Assembly: GCA_965651595.1 (NCBI GenBank)
Contig: CBFGTA010000110.1
Span: forward strand, 1-6,902
Direction of reading: 5' to 3'
Origin: CBFGTA01 sp965651595
Lineage (GTDB): Bacteria > Actinomycetota > Actinomycetes > S36-B12 > UBA10799
DNA: 6,902 nt
The notes beneath the pieces were generated by a model. That model was not told where the DNA came from, did no database searches, and saw only the letters and a program-made list of their open reading frames with translations. Positions 6,139 through 6,902 of this stretch are shown one piece after another. Position 1 is the first letter of the stretch. Every line of letters begins with the position of its first letter. Both the position numbers and the translations under genes were made by a program.

Positions 6139-6902
6139 GTGCCCACATACCGTGCGACTGCGATCGTGACGCGGACTCACAAGCTAGGTGAATCCGATCG
6201 CATCGTCACGCTGATGACCCGCGAACGAGGGCTGATCCGGGCAGTTGGTCGAGGCGTACGGAAGACGACGAGCAAGATGGGATCCCGACTCGAACCGTTC
6301 AACGTCATCGAGGTCCAGTGCTTCGAGGGGAGGTCGCTAGACACGGTGACGCAGGCCGAGATCGTCGGCGCCTATGGCGCAGAGTTAGCGTCCGACTACC
6401 GCAGATGGACGGTTGCCCACACTATGGCTGAGGCAGCCGAGAAGCTGGTCAGCGAAGAGGGCGCTCCTGCCCGACAGGAGTTTCTACTCCTCTACGGGGG
6501 ACTACGCTTCCTGGCATCCAACGACCACGATCCCGGGCTGATCTTGGATTCGTTCTTATTGCGGTCACTCGCAGTGGCGGGATGGGCTCCCAGCTTTGAT
6601 GTGTGCGCTCGTTGCGGCACAGAGGGCCCGCATCGGCATTTCCACGCAGCGGCCGGTGGAGCGCTGTGTCGCTCGTGTCGCATTGCCGGTTCCGCGACCC
6701 CAACCGAGGGCACCCTCGAGTTGATGGGGGCTCTTCTGGCTGGCGACTGGCAGGCAGCCGACGCTTCGGATGATCGCCAGCGACGCGATGCAGCGGGCGT
6801 GGGAGACGCACCGTCCCCACAACGTCGCGCGCGTGACGTTCAACAAGGCCGCGATCGCCGCGATCGCCGGACTGCTCGCCGACGAGCTGCGCCGACGCGG
6901 GC
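6139..6902 (+). CDS. recO: DNA repair protein RecO, 3' end uncertain and cut by right edge
   Basis: RecO helps load RecA onto SSB-coated single-stranded DNA with RecR in the RecF pathway and anneals strands in the cytoplasm. The start is GTG 6139, because 'VPTYRATAIVTRTHKLGESDRIVTL' aligns with the usual RecO N-terminus; in-frame GTGs at 6118 and 6091 would add unconserved residues. Residues 1 to about 80 form the OB-fold, including 'GVRKTTSKMGSRLEPF'. The helical domain follows, with a four-Cys zinc site: CARC (156-159) and CRSC (177-180). 'ELMGALLAGDW' (194-204) is also typical. After about residue 210-220 (roughly 6766-6798) the protein turns into Arg-rich sequence without the expected C-terminal helix ('QWHLER'-type), although the frame stays open to the edge. 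The true RecO sequence therefore seems to end early through an insertion, frameshift or assembly join. The gene is identified securely; its 3' end is not. Confidence 0.88.
   Translation, partial: MPTYRATAIVTRTHKLGESDRIVTLMTRERGLIRAVGRGVRKTTSKMGSRLEPFNVIEVQCFEGRSLDTVTQAEIVGAYGAELASDYRRWTVAHTMAEAAEKLVSEEGAPARQEFLLLYGGLRFLASNDHDPGLILDSFLLRSLAVAGWAPSFDVCARCGTEGPHRHFHAAAGGALCRSCRIAGSATPTEGTLELMGALLAGDWQAADASDDRQRRDAAGVGDAPSPQRRARDVQQGRDRRDRRTARRRAAPTR
6770..6902 (+). CDS. Possible unidentified ORF start in a second frame, cut by right edge
   Basis: From ATG 6770 a frame different from recO runs open to the edge for 44 codons (MIASDAMQRAWETHRPHNVA, then VTFNKAAIAAIAGLLADELR and RRG). By my count 41 of its 44 codons end in G or C, against 29 of 44 for the first 44 codons of recO. 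The peptide has ordinary protein composition with a likely amphipathic helix, whereas the recO frame here is Arg-rich and shadow-like. I do not recognise the family. It may be a gene inserted into or fused against recO, or sequence from another source joined at a contig end. The upstream limit is uncertain: the frame is open back to a TGA at about 6722-6724. Confidence 0.4.
   Translation, partial: MIASDAMQRAWETHRPHNVARVTFNKAAIAAIAGLLADELRRRG

Overview
The window is moderately high-GC DNA with an actinobacterial look: an otsA-otsB trehalose pair, RecO of the 'PTYR..A.V.RTHKLGE.DRIVT' type, frequent GTG starts, and probable short-leader or leaderless promoters. The sequence does not fix the genus. 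It looks like ordinary chromosome carrying one fast-evolving surface or secreted protein locus and two damaged or discontinuous genes. I found no phage, insertion sequence, CRISPR array, tRNA or rRNA.

Layout. (1) Positions 1-539, minus strand: the N-terminal part of a secreted subtilisin-family (S8) protease running off the left edge, with its own -10 box TATAAT. (2) Positions 540-706: a divergent intergenic region with promoter signals for both neighbours and an inverted repeat. (3) Positions 707-3046, plus strand: a large secreted protein made of a signal peptide, a glycine-rich domain, three Ig-like 'choice-of-anchor D/ASH-type' units and a fibronectin-III-like C-terminus. Its DNA holds a 324-bp-period tandem duplication with 241 bp of perfect identity. 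(4) Positions 3137-3751, minus strand: a GAF-GGDEF (diguanylate cyclase type) remnant that lacks the start of GAF and stops inside the GGDEF signature. (5) Positions 3781-4554 and 4551-6005, minus strand: otsB and otsA, overlapping by 4 bp. (6) Positions 6006-6138: a second divergent intergenic region. (7) Position 6139 to the right edge, plus strand: recO, whose protein similarity fades near 6765-6798, where a different frame with much higher GC3 takes over.

How the genes work together. OtsA makes trehalose-6-phosphate from a nucleotide-glucose and glucose-6-phosphate, and OtsB removes the phosphate to give trehalose; the GTGA overlap implies coupled translation. The subtilase and the modular protein are both exported and share one divergent control region, so co-regulation or processing of one by the other is possible but only inferred. 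RecO is a housekeeping recombination-repair factor with no functional tie to trehalose synthesis.

I saw no clearly new multi-gene system. The points most worth checking are the mosaic duplication in the surface protein, the doubly truncated GGDEF gene, and the frame and composition switch at the 3' end of recO.
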